Origin: an uncultured Methanomicrobiales archaeon
GTDB lineage: Archaea; Halobacteriota; Methanomicrobia; Methanomicrobiales; Methanospirillaceae
Assembly (NCBI GenBank): GCA_903819595.1
Contig: CAIJED010000087.1
Coordinates: forward strand, 1 to 36,069
Length of the DNA stretch: 36,069 bases
Direction: 5' to 3'
The notes under the pieces are model-generated. The model was not told the DNA's origin and did not search any database. It worked only from the letters and a program-made list of their open reading frames with translations. Positions 1-10,090 of the stretch are shown here, piece by piece (positions within the stretch are counted from its first letter, which is position 1; the number at the start of each line of letters is the position of its first letter). A program made the translations under genes and the position numbers.

Positions 1-1446
1 ATGAATCTTGCAGTGAATGGTCAAAACGAAGAGGATTACCACCACCAGATCGATACCACCAACACCGTCAATGGAAAGCCGGTTTACTACCTGGTCGGGC
101 AGACCGGTGCAGTTATCGATCGCGCTACGAATGCGGGCGTGGTCTTCGGAATCTCCTGCCCGGATCTGACTGTTCGGGACCTCGAACTCCGTCACAATGA
201 ATTCGGGGTATTCCTGATAGGATCAGACAGGGCGATGATCACGAACGTTACCGCCATCGAAAATACCATGGGATTTAATATTCTTTCAAGCAATGCTGTC
301 CTGTTAGACCATTGCACGGCAACATTAAATCCAATCAATGGAATTAAAATCCTCAACTCGAACAGAGTACTCGTACGTAACTCGGATACGTCTGACAACA
401 ACGATCCTGCAGGGGCTGCGGGAACCGGTATATCCATCCAGAACAGTTCCTCTTTCCGCATGGAAAATGTTGCATCCCGTAACAACTCTATGTTTGGAAT
501 AGAACTGGACAATGCTGACCAGGTGGACATCAGGAATGCAACGGTGAATGCAAACAGTGAAGCAGGCATCGTAGTCAAGGGAGACACCATTCAAATCACC
601 GGCTCCAGGATTCGGGACAATGAAGGCCCGGGTATCGGGCTGCTCGATTCAAACAATATTACCATCTGGAACAACTACTTCTCCAATAATGAAAATGTCG
701 GCATCTCTGAAGCGATCGGTACCGGTAATACCTGGAACATCACAAAAACCACGGGCACTAACATTGTTAATGGCCCGTACCTTGGCGGGAACTACTGGGC
801 AAAGCCTGACGGCACAGGGTGGTCACAGGTCACCCCTGACCGTGGCGATGGTTTCTGCAGTGCGCCGTTTGTCATTGATGGGAATAACACGGACTACCTC
901 CCACTCCACATCATCGCGCCGCCACCTTCCGATTACAATATTACCCTGGGAGAGGGCTGGAACATGGTTTCAGTACCGAAAAAGCTTGCTCCCGGGTATG
1001 ACACCGGGTCAATTTTTGGAAATGTGACGACCGAAGGTCGCACGATATGGGAATATGATGGATCCATTCATAACTGGGTTCCCGTACACGAAGATACCCG
1101 GGTTTTACCCCTGTATGGGTTCTGGATTTATTCCAAATATCTGACAACGGTCCCGTTGAAATTCGATCCGAACCCACTCCAGGTACCTCCCACGCGGAAA
1201 CTCGTAAAAGGATGGGAACTGATCGGTTTTACCGGGACAATTCCTGCGTCTGCACGTGACACGTTAATATCAGTGCGGAATAACTGGACCCAGGCGATGG
1301 GATTCAATACGACCGCATACCAGTATGATATCCAGATAATAAATGGTGGGAGTGGTCCGTTCACTGACTCAAGGCTCATGTACGCGACAAAAGGTTACTG
1401 GCTTTATATGACCGGACCGGGTGATCTGGCGGCCATCGGGGTCTAA
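1..1446 (+). CDS. Right-handed parallel beta-helix (NosD-like) surface protein, probably 5'-truncated by the window edge
   Basis: Open frame from base 1; Asn-rich repeated beta-helix-like segments (NNITIWNNYFSNNENVGI, SFRMENVASRNNSMFGIELDNA); C-terminal 'EGWNMVSVP...GYWLYMTGPG' type domain; stop at 1444-1446. Confidence 0.75.
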   Translation: MNLAVNGQNEEDYHHQIDTTNTVNGKPVYYLVGQTGAVIDRATNAGVVFGISCPDLTVRDLELRHNEFGVFLIGSDRAMITNVTAIENTMGFNILSSNAVLLDHCTATLNPINGIKILNSNRVLVRNSDTSDNNDPAGAAGTGISIQNSSSFRMENVASRNNSMFGIELDNADQVDIRNATVNANSEAGIVVKGDTIQITGSRIRDNEGPGIGLLDSNNITIWNNYFSNNENVGISEAIGTGNTWNITKTTGTNIVNGPYLGGNYWAKPDGTGWSQVTPDRGDGFCSAPFVIDGNNTDYLPLHIIAPPPSDYNITLGEGWNMVSVPKKLAPGYDTGSIFGNVTTEGRTIWEYDGSIHNWVPVHEDTRVLPLYGFWIYSKYLTTVPLKFDPNPLQVPPTRKLVKGWELIGFTGTIPASARDTLISVRNNWTQAMGFNTTAYQYDIQIINGGSGPFTDSRLMYATKGYWLYMTGPGDLAAIGV

Positions 1447-1671
1447 CTCCAGAATTTTTTCATCTGGGACTCTTATTTTTGCTTTTGCCGAGAATTTGAA
1501 TTCGGATTATGAACACGCTGAATAAAGATTGCAGGCCCAGTAGTTTCGATCTGTAATCATTTTAATATAATATCAGCGGATTTTTCTCAGCAATAGGTCG
1601 GACATCCCGGTAGGCTGGGCAATCCTGTATGCAGGGATGTACTGATCACCCATAGTACCTGGGCAAGCCAG

Positions 1672-3438
1672 TCATTCGTCCGTGTAATAGTAATATTCGC
1701 CGTTCGCCCGCTGCTCGCGGTCCAGGAACGATTCAGGCTTGTTGATCCTCGGCCGCCCGCTCTGGTCACGCCTGAAGGTGACCCCGAGCTCAGAAAGGAA
1801 CCGGTTCATCCCGTCACGCATATCAAAAGGCCCGAATGCCTCACCAGACACTCCCGGTTTCCCTTCAAATACAAGGATACGTTCGCTGATCATGTCGATT
1901 AAATAGATATCATGGTCAATGACGAGGATTGCGGCCTCCTTTCCATCCACGTGCCGCTTGAACATCCGGGTAATTTTCACGCGCTGCTCGACGTCAAGGT
2001 GTGCACTTGGCTCATCAAGGATATAGAGGTCTGCATCCCTTGAAAGGCAGGCGGCAATCGCGACCCGCTGGAGTTCACCACCGGAAAGGGTATCAACCGG
2101 GGACGAGAGGATCTGACCGATCGACAGCGGTTCAATGATCTCATGCTGGTACACACCGGAGTCGAACTTCGATGTAATACCTCTGAGATAAAACTCAACC
2201 GTGTCTGAAACGTCAGCCTTGATATATTGCGGCTTATACGAGACACGGAGCTTCGAGTCCATCTGGCCGAAGTCTGGTGTTTCAACACCGGCGAGCAACT
2301 TTGCCAGGGTGCTTTTCCCGATCCCGTTTGCACCGACTACTCCGAGGACTTCCCCTGCCTTGATCTCACCTTCTGCCACATGGAGTGAGAACGTCTCGTA
2401 CGTCTTGCTCATCACTGGTATCCGGAGCAGTGTCTCCCGGTCTGATTCCTTGGTATGTGCCCTCTTCTCGAAGACCACCTGGGTATCCCGGAAACGGACG
2501 TTTTCTTCGGTGAGGAAACCACCCAGGTACTGGTTGATCCCGATCCTGACTCCCTTGGGCTGCGTGATAATCCCAAACACGGCAGGTTTCCCATAGGCGA
2601 TGTGGACAGTATCGGCCAGCATGTCGAGGATCGCGAGGTCATGTTCGACGATCATGATGGGGCGTATCTTCGCTAAGTCCCTAATCAGTTTTGCGACCGC
2701 CATCCGCTGGTGAATATCAAGGAACGGGGTAATTTCGTCGAGGAAGTAAAACTCAGCTTCACGTGAGAGACAGGCAGCCGCTGCGACACGCTGGAGCTCA
2801 CCACCTGACAACGTAGAGATATCATGGTCCAGGATTGCCCGGAGAGAGAGGGAATCGATATACTCATCAAGCATCCCCCGTTCATCGGTTTTCCGTAAAA
2901 GGTCCGAGACGGTCCCGGAAAACACCTTTGGAATATAGTCGATGTATTGCGGCTTCACCGCCACCTTGAGTGCACCCTTCGAGACCTTCTGCAGGTATTC
3001 AAAAAATTCAGTGCCTGCATATTTTTTTAAGACTTCTTCCCAGAAGGACTCACGTTCTGTTTCCCCCAGGTTCGGGCGTAACTGGCCCGAAAGAATCTTA
3101 ATTGCCGTACTTTTCCCGATTCCGTTTGCCCCGAGGATCCCGGTCACTTTGCCTTCAACGGGAATGGGAAGCCCATAGAGTGAAAAACCGTTTGTCCCGT
3201 ACCGGTGCGTGGGATGCTCAAGCTCTTCAGGCAGGCTGACAATATCGATCGCACCGAACGGGCACTTTTTAATACAGATCCCGCAGCCTACGCAGAGTTC
3301 TTCGGATATGATCGCTTTATCGTCCTCTCCGATAATAACAGTCTCATCCCCGGTCCTCACGCGGGGACAGTAGATAATGCACTCGGTTCCACATTTTCTC
3401 GAGTGACACCGGTCACGGTGGACTACGGCAATCCGCAC
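1672..3438 (-). CDS. ABCE1/RLI ribosome-recycling ATPase with N-terminal Fe-S domain and two ABC domains
   Basis: N-terminal Cys-rich ferredoxin-like motifs (CHSRKCGTECIIYCPRV, CVGCGICIKKCPFGAI), two Walker A motifs (GANGIGKST twice), two LSGGELQRVA signatures. Confidence 0.97.
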   Translation of the reverse strand: MRIAVVHRDRCHSRKCGTECIIYCPRVRTGDETVIIGEDDKAIISEELCVGCGICIKKCPFGAIDIVSLPEELEHPTHRYGTNGFSLYGLPIPVEGKVTGILGANGIGKSTAIKILSGQLRPNLGETERESFWEEVLKKYAGTEFFEYLQKVSKGALKVAVKPQYIDYIPKVFSGTVSDLLRKTDERGMLDEYIDSLSLRAILDHDISTLSGGELQRVAAAACLSREAEFYFLDEITPFLDIHQRMAVAKLIRDLAKIRPIMIVEHDLAILDMLADTVHIAYGKPAVFGIITQPKGVRIGINQYLGGFLTEENVRFRDTQVVFEKRAHTKESDRETLLRIPVMSKTYETFSLHVAEGEIKAGEVLGVVGANGIGKSTLAKLLAGVETPDFGQMDSKLRVSYKPQYIKADVSDTVEFYLRGITSKFDSGVYQHEIIEPLSIGQILSSPVDTLSGGELQRVAIAACLSRDADLYILDEPSAHLDVEQRVKITRMFKRHVDGKEAAILVIDHDIYLIDMISERILVFEGKPGVSGEAFGPFDMRDGMNRFLSELGVTFRRDQSGRPRINKPESFLDREQRANGEYYYYTDE

Positions 3439-3441
3439 GGT

Positions 3442-3825
3442 CTAACTCACCTTTATCGCCGTGGACAGAAGGATACTCCATGAGATGAACCAGAACGCGA
3501 ATGTCATGAACCCCTGGTAGAGCCAGTCTTTCTTATTCATTTTCGGCGTATCAAGTTTCATGAGGATAAAGATATGGCGCTGTACGACCACACCGGCAAG
3601 CATCAGGAACAATGCAAGCATGGTGTAATTATTAAATCCCGCAAGGCTTGTTGCTGGAACAATTAAAAACGAGAGGACCCCGACAATAATCCCGATAAAA
3701 CAGGCGATAGCAGTCTTTTTAATGCGGCTGATATGCTGCTCCTGCTTCTCTTTCGCGTTTAGTTTTTTCTTTGGGACTTCTATCTCTTCTATCGCTTTTT
3801 CCTCGGTCATTCTCGGCACCATCAT
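3442..3825 (-). CDS. Small membrane protein resembling archaeal EMC6-like proteins
   Basis: 127 aa, charged N-terminus then about 3 TM segments; 'KKDWLYQGFMTFAFWFISWSILLST' resembles the archaeal EMC6-like family as I remember it. Confidence 0.6.
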   Translation of the reverse strand: MMVPRMTEEKAIEEIEVPKKKLNAKEKQEQHISRIKKTAIACFIGIIVGVLSFLIVPATSLAGFNNYTMLALFLMLAGVVVQRHIFILMKLDTPKMNKKDWLYQGFMTFAFWFISWSILLSTAIKVS

Positions 3826-4256
3826 ATTCTTGTTATTATAAAGTATTCACCCTGTAAAACCGGTACCGCCTCACTGGGTGGTACGTATTGATCGGTTTTG
3901 CAATCTTTCTGAGTCAGAATAATCACAGTAAACAACGTCGTTTAACTGCTAATTTCTCATTATGATTGGACAGAAGTAGTTATAATAGTAATCTAACGGG
4001 CCTGTCTTACACCGTGCCAGCTGGAGGCAATGTATCACCCGGGAAGCGAAGATGACTCATGGTTAATAATCCAGAGTTCAGGCAATTTTAATCAGCGTGA
4101 CCGTTGTTATATATAATAACTATTGAATACGTGGGACCTGTCACTACACCACCGGAGCCTGGCAAAACAGGCAGTACGGGGAGATGGTCCTATTGACGGC
4201 CCGCGAAACTCATAACCAGCCCGTGAATACATAACAGGTAACCAGGGTATCATCGT

Positions 4257-6161
4257 ATGGCAACAAGTACAGGAATGAGCGGCGTAGATGTAAGGGCAGT
4301 AGCCACGGAGCTCAAAGACCTCCTCCCGCTCTGGATTAACAAGGTCTACCAGTTTGACGGAAAGACACTCGGGATCCGTCTGAACGGGGAAGAACATAAA
4401 AAATACCAGCTCATTATCGAGCCGGGTAAGCGTCTTCACCTGGTCAGTTCGTTCCCTGATACCCCAAAAGTTCCTCCACAATTCCCTATGCTCCTCAGAA
4501 AACACTTAACCGGGGGTAAAATCCTTGATATCAGACAGCAGGGGCTATCGCGAATTGTCGTCATAGATGTCGGGAAGGCTGACAAAACCTTTCACATCCT
4601 GGTGGAACTGTTTGATGCAGGAAACGTCGTCTTCTGCGAAGAAAATTTCACGATCATCAAGCCCCTCTGGCATCACCGGTTCAAAGATCGGGACGTAATC
4701 CCGGGTGTGCCCTACGTGTTGCCCGTTGACCCGACACTCTTTGACGGGCCGGGTTTTGCGACGTTTCTGGCAGAAGACAGCCGTGACATCGTCAAGGCGC
4801 TGGCCGTAGGGTGCCTGCTCGGCGGGTCATATGCGGAATATATCTGCACGGTCACCGGGATCGACAAGCATACGCCAGCATCGTCGGTTGACCCCGGGAT
4901 TATTCAGAATGCCGTACTGGCCCTCCTCAACCGGGCCGAAACTGCCCGTGAACCGGTCATTACCCCGAATGCATGCACCCCGTTCAGTACCACGGACAGC
5001 AGTGGACCAACACAGTCAATTTCGTTCAACGAGGCACTTGATACATTTTATTCACCAGAAGTAACACTCTCGAAGGGTGAGAAGAAAGAGAAAAAACGTC
5101 TCACCAAGGAAGAAGTGATCAGGAAACAACAGCTCGAATCGGTTAAAAAATTCACCAATAAGGTGACAAGGACAGAAAAGATTGTTGCGGCGATATATGA
5201 AAACTATTCCCTTGTATCAGAAGTCATCAGTTCTCTCGATGAAGCAAGTAAAAAATATTCATGGCAGGAGATTGAGCAGGTACTGAAGAATAATAAGGCA
5301 GGTGCCGGCGGAAAAATTGTGGCAGTCCACCCGGAAGAGTCATCCGTCGACCTGGACCTGGGTGAGACGGTGACCATTTTCGTCCACGAAAATATTGAGG
5401 TCAACCTGGGACGTTATTTTGCACAGGGAAAGAAGTATAAAAAGAAAATAGCTGGGGCGAAGGCGGCAATGAACCGCCCGCTCCCAAAACAGGTCATATT
5501 GAAACACCAGGCGCCGGTGCTCAAAAAGAAATGGTTCCACCGGTTTCGCTGGCTCTATACATCAGATGGAGTCCTTGTCCTGGGCGGCCGGGATGCCGGC
5601 CAGAACGAAGAACTCGTGAAGAAGTACATGGAAGGGGGCGATACGTTCGTCCACGCCGACGTGCACGGGGCAAGTATTGTCATTATAAAAGGGAAAACTG
5701 AACGCATGGACGAAGTCGCACAGTTTGCCGCCTCGTTCTCGGGGGCATGGCGGAGTGGCCATTTCAGTGCCGATGTCTATTCGGTACGGCCCGACCAGGT
5801 AAGCAAGACACCGGAGGCCGGGGAATATGTAACACGGGGATCCTTCATCGTCCGTGGCGAGCGTCACTATGAAAAGAGCGTCCCTCTCGGCACGGCCATC
5901 GGTTTTCAGACTGAACCGGAAGTCGCCGTTATCGGTGGGCCGGTCAGCACCGTTCTGGCAAGGGCAAAATACCTCGTTGAGCTGAAACCGGGCACATTCG
6001 AACCGAACGATACCGCAAAAAAAGTGCTCCGGGTCCTCCGCGATAAAATACCGGAAGGTGAATGGAAGGCATACAAGGCCGTCCTGAATACCGAGTCTGT
6101 CGCAGCATTCGTCCCGCCCGGTGGTTCAGACATCGTGGAGACCGCATCAGGGACCACATAA
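4257..6161 (+). CDS. rqcH: RqcH/NEMF/Rqc2-type NFACT protein (ribosome-associated quality control)
   Basis: 634 aa; NFACT-N start (MSGVDVRAVATELKDLLPLWINKVYQ), central coiled-coil, NFACT-R-like 'FVHADVHGASIVIIKG'. Confidence 0.93.
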   Translation: MATSTGMSGVDVRAVATELKDLLPLWINKVYQFDGKTLGIRLNGEEHKKYQLIIEPGKRLHLVSSFPDTPKVPPQFPMLLRKHLTGGKILDIRQQGLSRIVVIDVGKADKTFHILVELFDAGNVVFCEENFTIIKPLWHHRFKDRDVIPGVPYVLPVDPTLFDGPGFATFLAEDSRDIVKALAVGCLLGGSYAEYICTVTGIDKHTPASSVDPGIIQNAVLALLNRAETAREPVITPNACTPFSTTDSSGPTQSISFNEALDTFYSPEVTLSKGEKKEKKRLTKEEVIRKQQLESVKKFTNKVTRTEKIVAAIYENYSLVSEVISSLDEASKKYSWQEIEQVLKNNKAGAGGKIVAVHPEESSVDLDLGETVTIFVHENIEVNLGRYFAQGKKYKKKIAGAKAAMNRPLPKQVILKHQAPVLKKKWFHRFRWLYTSDGVLVLGGRDAGQNEELVKKYMEGGDTFVHADVHGASIVIIKGKTERMDEVAQFAASFSGAWRSGHFSADVYSVRPDQVSKTPEAGEYVTRGSFIVRGERHYEKSVPLGTAIGFQTEPEVAVIGGPVSTVLARAKYLVELKPGTFEPNDTAKKVLRVLRDKIPEGEWKAYKAVLNTESVAAFVPPGGSDIVETASGTT

Positions 6162-6183
6162 AGCGGCGGGGACCAGACCGTTT

Positions 6184-7209
6184 ATGAAGGCTGAATTTGG
6201 GGAAATGCAGAAATCTTTTGGCGAAATCCGGCTGTTCCCTGAGAATATTGATGACATCTGGCACTTAAGCCACCTGATCGCTCCTGGCGACCTGGTCTTT
6301 GCGACAACGCTCCGGACTGCTGATACGGCAAGTGATAAGATCCGACCTGAGAAAGCGGAGAAACGACCGGTAAGGCTTGGGATCCGGGTAGAGAAGGTCG
6401 AGTTCCACCACTATGCCAACCGCCTACGGGTCACCGGGCTGATCGAGCACGGGGTGGAATCAGGATCCTATCACACCCTCAACATCGAAACCGGGTACGA
6501 GATTTCCGTCATCCGGTCATGGAGAAAGAATGACCTGGAACGGATTGACAGGGCAGTGAAGGCATCGGTATATGATGTGATCCATATCCTCACCATCGAG
6601 GAAGGTGAAGCAGAACTGTTCAGGATACGGCATTTCGGCCCGGAACAGGTGGTAACGGTCACCATGGGAAGTGGTAAGGGCATGGAATTGAACAGCAGGA
6701 CTTCCTTCTTTGACAAGGTCCTGGATTCTCTTGCCCAGGTCAACGGTCCCCTCGTTGTTGCCGGCCCGGGCTTTATCAAAGACGATTTTATGAAGTTTTT
6801 CCGGGCACGTGAGAGTGAAAAGGCACAAAAAACCGTCGTTGTCGAGACCCGGAGGACCGGTGCGGGGGCGGTACAGGAAGTTATCGGTCTGGGGATACTG
6901 GAAAAACTTGCAGGAGACCTCCAGCTCGCCCGCGAGGTGAACCTGATGGGGGAATTCTTAAAACGGATCTCTCAGGGGGGACCGGTCGCCTATGGGCGTG
7001 CCGAGGTGAAAAACGCATCGGAGTGCGGGGCGATAGAGGAGATCCTGGTCATCGATACCCTGATCCGGAACCCTGAAATTGTTGGCATCATGGAACAGGC
7101 GGAGCGGTCAGATGCAGGCATTGTCGTCTTTTCCACCGGATTTGAGCCGGGTAAACAGCTGGATGCACTCGGGGGCGTGGCGGCTCTCCTGCGGTACAGG
7201 ATAGGATGA
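6184..7209 (+). CDS. pelA: mRNA surveillance protein Pelota (Dom34)
   Basis: 'MKAEFGEMQKSFGEIRLFPENIDDIWHLSHLIAPGDLVFATTLRT...' typical Pelota N-terminus; start placed at the internal Met of ORF 6121..7209. Confidence 0.93.
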   Translation: MKAEFGEMQKSFGEIRLFPENIDDIWHLSHLIAPGDLVFATTLRTADTASDKIRPEKAEKRPVRLGIRVEKVEFHHYANRLRVTGLIEHGVESGSYHTLNIETGYEISVIRSWRKNDLERIDRAVKASVYDVIHILTIEEGEAELFRIRHFGPEQVVTVTMGSGKGMELNSRTSFFDKVLDSLAQVNGPLVVAGPGFIKDDFMKFFRARESEKAQKTVVVETRRTGAGAVQEVIGLGILEKLAGDLQLAREVNLMGEFLKRISQGGPVAYGRAEVKNASECGAIEEILVIDTLIRNPEIVGIMEQAERSDAGIVVFSTGFEPGKQLDALGGVAALLRYRIG

Positions 7210-8444
7210 CCACGGAAACATCGTCTGATATCATTATTATCGGTGCCGGGCCTGCAGGGCTATTTTGTGCGTGCAATGCCGCTTCAGCAGGGGAAAAAGT
7301 CATCATCCTTGAAAAAAACGTCACCCCCGGGAAGAAATTACTACTTGCCGGTTCAGGCCAGTGTAATATCACCCATGACGGACCAGTCCGGGAATTTTTA
7401 GTGCACTACGGGGACCATGGCAGGTTTATCAAACCCGCACTAATGAATTTCCCGAATACGGCCCTTATTTCTTTTTTTAAGGAGAGGGGACTGGATATGA
7501 TGACCACCGCAGCAGGGAAAGTGTTTCCATCTACGCAAAAATCAACTGATGTGCTTCAGATCCTGGAACAGGAATGCCGGACTCTCGGGGTGACCCTGCA
7601 ATATCATCAGCCAGTCCGGGAAGTGCGCCATGCGGATGGCCATTTTTTTGTTATTACCAGGGACACGACGTATTGCGGGAACTCTTTAGTAATCGCGACG
7701 GGAGGGATGACGTATCCCGGAACCGGTTCCACCGGCGACGGTTATCCGATTGCCTCGTCACTCGGCCATACCATTGCGGATCCTGCCCCTGCCCTGGCAC
7801 CCGTGCTCGCTGACAGGTTTCCGTTCGGGGAACTCGCCGGTATCTCGTTTGACTCCCTCCCCTTTTCACTCGTAAGAGAGGGGAAAAAAATTGGCAGCCA
7901 TAACGGGGACGTCCTTTTTACACACCAGGGACTGTCAGGTCCGGGGATCCTGGACTATTCGCGGTTTATACAGCCGGGTGATACTATCAGGTTGTCATTT
8001 GTCGGCCCTGTTTCGAAAGAACAGTTTGTAAAAGACTTCACTGACAGGATTGCCGCACACCCGGTCTCTTTAGTCAGGACAATTGTGTTGCAGTACAAAA
8101 TCCCTGAACGCCTCGTCACGACACTGCTGAAACTATCTGGCGTCGCAGGGGACTCAACCTGTGCACATCTCGCGAAACAGGAGAGGACAAACCTCATCAC
8201 CAGCCTGTTGGAATTTCCCGTCCTGGTCCGGGACCTCGGCGGGTTGAAGGAGGCGATGGTCACAAGGGGTGGGGTCTCCTTACCGGAAATTGACCCGAAG
8301 ACAATGGAGTCACGCCTGGTTCCGGGGTTGTATTTTGTGGGAGAAGTGATTGATATCGACGGAGATACCGGGGGGTACAACCTTCAGGCGGCGTTTTCAA
8401 CCGGTTACCTGGCTGCGAAGGCGATCAGTACGAAAGTTCGCTGA
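7206..8444 (+). CDS. NAD(P)/FAD-dependent oxidoreductase, HI0933/BaiN-like flavoprotein
   Basis: N-terminal 'IIIIGAGPAGLFCACNAASAGEKVIILEKN' Rossmann motif, 'LLAGSGQCNITH', C-terminal 'GEVIDIDGDTGGYNLQAAFSTGYLAA'; ATGA overlap with pelA. Confidence 0.92.
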   Translation: MTTETSSDIIIIGAGPAGLFCACNAASAGEKVIILEKNVTPGKKLLLAGSGQCNITHDGPVREFLVHYGDHGRFIKPALMNFPNTALISFFKERGLDMMTTAAGKVFPSTQKSTDVLQILEQECRTLGVTLQYHQPVREVRHADGHFFVITRDTTYCGNSLVIATGGMTYPGTGSTGDGYPIASSLGHTIADPAPALAPVLADRFPFGELAGISFDSLPFSLVREGKKIGSHNGDVLFTHQGLSGPGILDYSRFIQPGDTIRLSFVGPVSKEQFVKDFTDRIAAHPVSLVRTIVLQYKIPERLVTTLLKLSGVAGDSTCAHLAKQERTNLITSLLEFPVLVRDLGGLKEAMVTRGGVSLPEIDPKTMESRLVPGLYFVGEVIDIDGDTGGYNLQAAFSTGYLAAKAISTKVR

Positions 8445-8734
8445 CTGGAAAATCGCACGGGAAAATCAATTGTGGTAAAGATCTTTGTACTAACTTTGGT
8501 CTATATCTACCCATTCGAAAAGTCGGCGAAAATGATAGCGTTCGCGATACCGGTATGATCCCGCTCGTTCTCACCTGTGGATAATAGCCAGCGAGGTCCT
8601 ATAATAACTGGCCATAATAATCACACCCCAGAATGTCGGAGCAATCCCGGTCTTATCTCCGGATGGAATGTGGGAAAATCGTCGTGACCAGTGTTCCGGT
8701 CTGACGCGGACGTTTCCGGACAACCAGGGGTGGT

Positions 8735-9001
8735 TTAGATCTGTCCCCTGATCCAGTCTGTGTATTGTGCCCGTAACTGTTCACGTTCTTCGCGGGAGAG
8801 GTCATGTTTTCTTGTCTTGTGGAGGTGCTGCTCGAGCTGTGCGACGATATTCTCTGCCATCCTGAAGTCCTCGACTTCAAGATAGTGGCTGGAACGCTGC
8901 ACATCAATCGTCGCTCCGCAGACCGGGCAGAGTTTCCACTCCTGGAAACAGTCGACATAGGTAAATGTTTTACAGCTCCCGCACCGTATCACAAGGTACA
9001 T
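8735..9001 (-). CDS. Small zinc-ribbon protein (DUF1922-like)
   Basis: 'MYLVIRCGSCKTFTYVDCFQEWKLCPVCGATIDV' two CxxC pairs. Confidence 0.65.
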   Translation of the reverse strand: MYLVIRCGSCKTFTYVDCFQEWKLCPVCGATIDVQRSSHYLEVEDFRMAENIVAQLEQHLHKTRKHDLSREEREQLRAQYTDWIRGQI

Positions 9002-9244
9002 CCCAGTTGGCCCGTTCGTTATTATTTCACGCTCCCGATGAAATCGTAAAATAAATCCTGTACGGAGTCCCTTTTATCCTGTTATGTATATATAATTACC
9101 CGCCCTGATGGGTATGAAATATACACTCCTTGCTGATTGCCGGTTCATGATCTGATATCAAGGTGTGATCTGCCTTGCATTAAATGAAAACCTGATTGGT
9201 GTTATGTATCATTCATCCTGACGACGACAACAATAGCGCAGCAT

Positions 9245-9644
9245 CTATTCAGTTTTTCTCAGATCACGGTATAGTACCATTGTAACCGCAGCTCCAAGGT
9301 CGATAAGTGGGACAAGTGGAGAAAGTGGGAGTATGCCGACACAACCGTACGCTTTTTTTCGCCTTATCCCGGTAATCTTTCGCTTCTTTTTCGTCTAATC
9401 GGGCTGCAACTTCACTTCTCTCCAAGCAGTTCAAATCTGCCTGAGAAGTCCTGATCTTTGACATCAGATCATTTGGTTCATATCCACCAGGGTTCTCCCC
9501 CACAAGAGTATTCGCTGCATCACAAGGATCCAACTTCGCCGAAGAGAGATAATATTTCTCCCCGATTTTTCTATAAAAAGTAAATTCTGGCTCATTTATG
9601 GTCCATTGCCTGGTGTTCGTTGATCCGCTCTTCCTCATGGACAT
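9245..9644 (-). pseudogene. Frameshifted hypothetical membrane-anchored protein
   Basis: ORF 9264..9644 is coding-like up to '...DEKEAKDYRDKAKK'; at an A7 run (minus strand of 9353-9359) a +1 shift gives '...KKAYGCVGILPLSPLVPLIDLGAAVTMVLYRDLRKTE*', a plausible TM C-terminus ending at 9245. Confidence 0.5.
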
Positions 9645-9898
9645 AAATCAATAACGGGTGAATTCCAATAACTGACGCCTCTTCCGGTGATATGGTTAAT
9701 TGGCCCATAAATACTGGACCCTCTTTGCTAAATGCCTGTAAGATGGGGCCTTCCCGGGGCTGATTGCGTACGCCCCTGCTTGCACAGGGCAGTTCCTTCT
9801 TGTCCCGGCAAGTGCTATTCAGGAAAGTTGAGCGATACTCCTCCTGATAGTTGGTAACATGCCACGCAGGCCTTTGCGGCAGAAAAAACAAAAAAAGA

Positions 9899-10060
9899 TT
9901 ATACCCGGATGAGGTCCATAACGTAAATAAATGCCCCGATTGCGGCGGCCACCACAATCACTGCGATGGGGCCGATATGGACTGCCCGCCGGTCTTCACT
10001 CTCGTAATAATTGACGAGACCTGCAGACGAGATTAATCGTCCACCCTTTTTCTTTGCCAT
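9899..10060 (-). CDS. Preprotein translocase subunit Sec61-beta (SecG-like), 53 aa
   Basis: Below the ORF-track length cutoff; translates as MAKKKGGRLISSAGLVNYYESEDRRAVHIGPIAVIVVAAAIGAFIYVMDLIRV*, the archaeal Sec61-beta pattern. Confidence 0.92.
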   Translation of the reverse strand: MAKKKGGRLISSAGLVNYYESEDRRAVHIGPIAVIVVAAAIGAFIYVMDLIRV

Positions 10061-10090
10061 ACAAAGTTATTTCTCATTCTCAATATATAA

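Noticed and set aside
9851-10036. 61-aa plus-strand ORF with Cys/His pairs (CPDCGGHHNHCDGADMDC) resembling a zinc finger
   Set aside because: It is antisense to Sec61-beta, whose 53-aa translation is a clear family match; the Cys/His pattern is coincidental.
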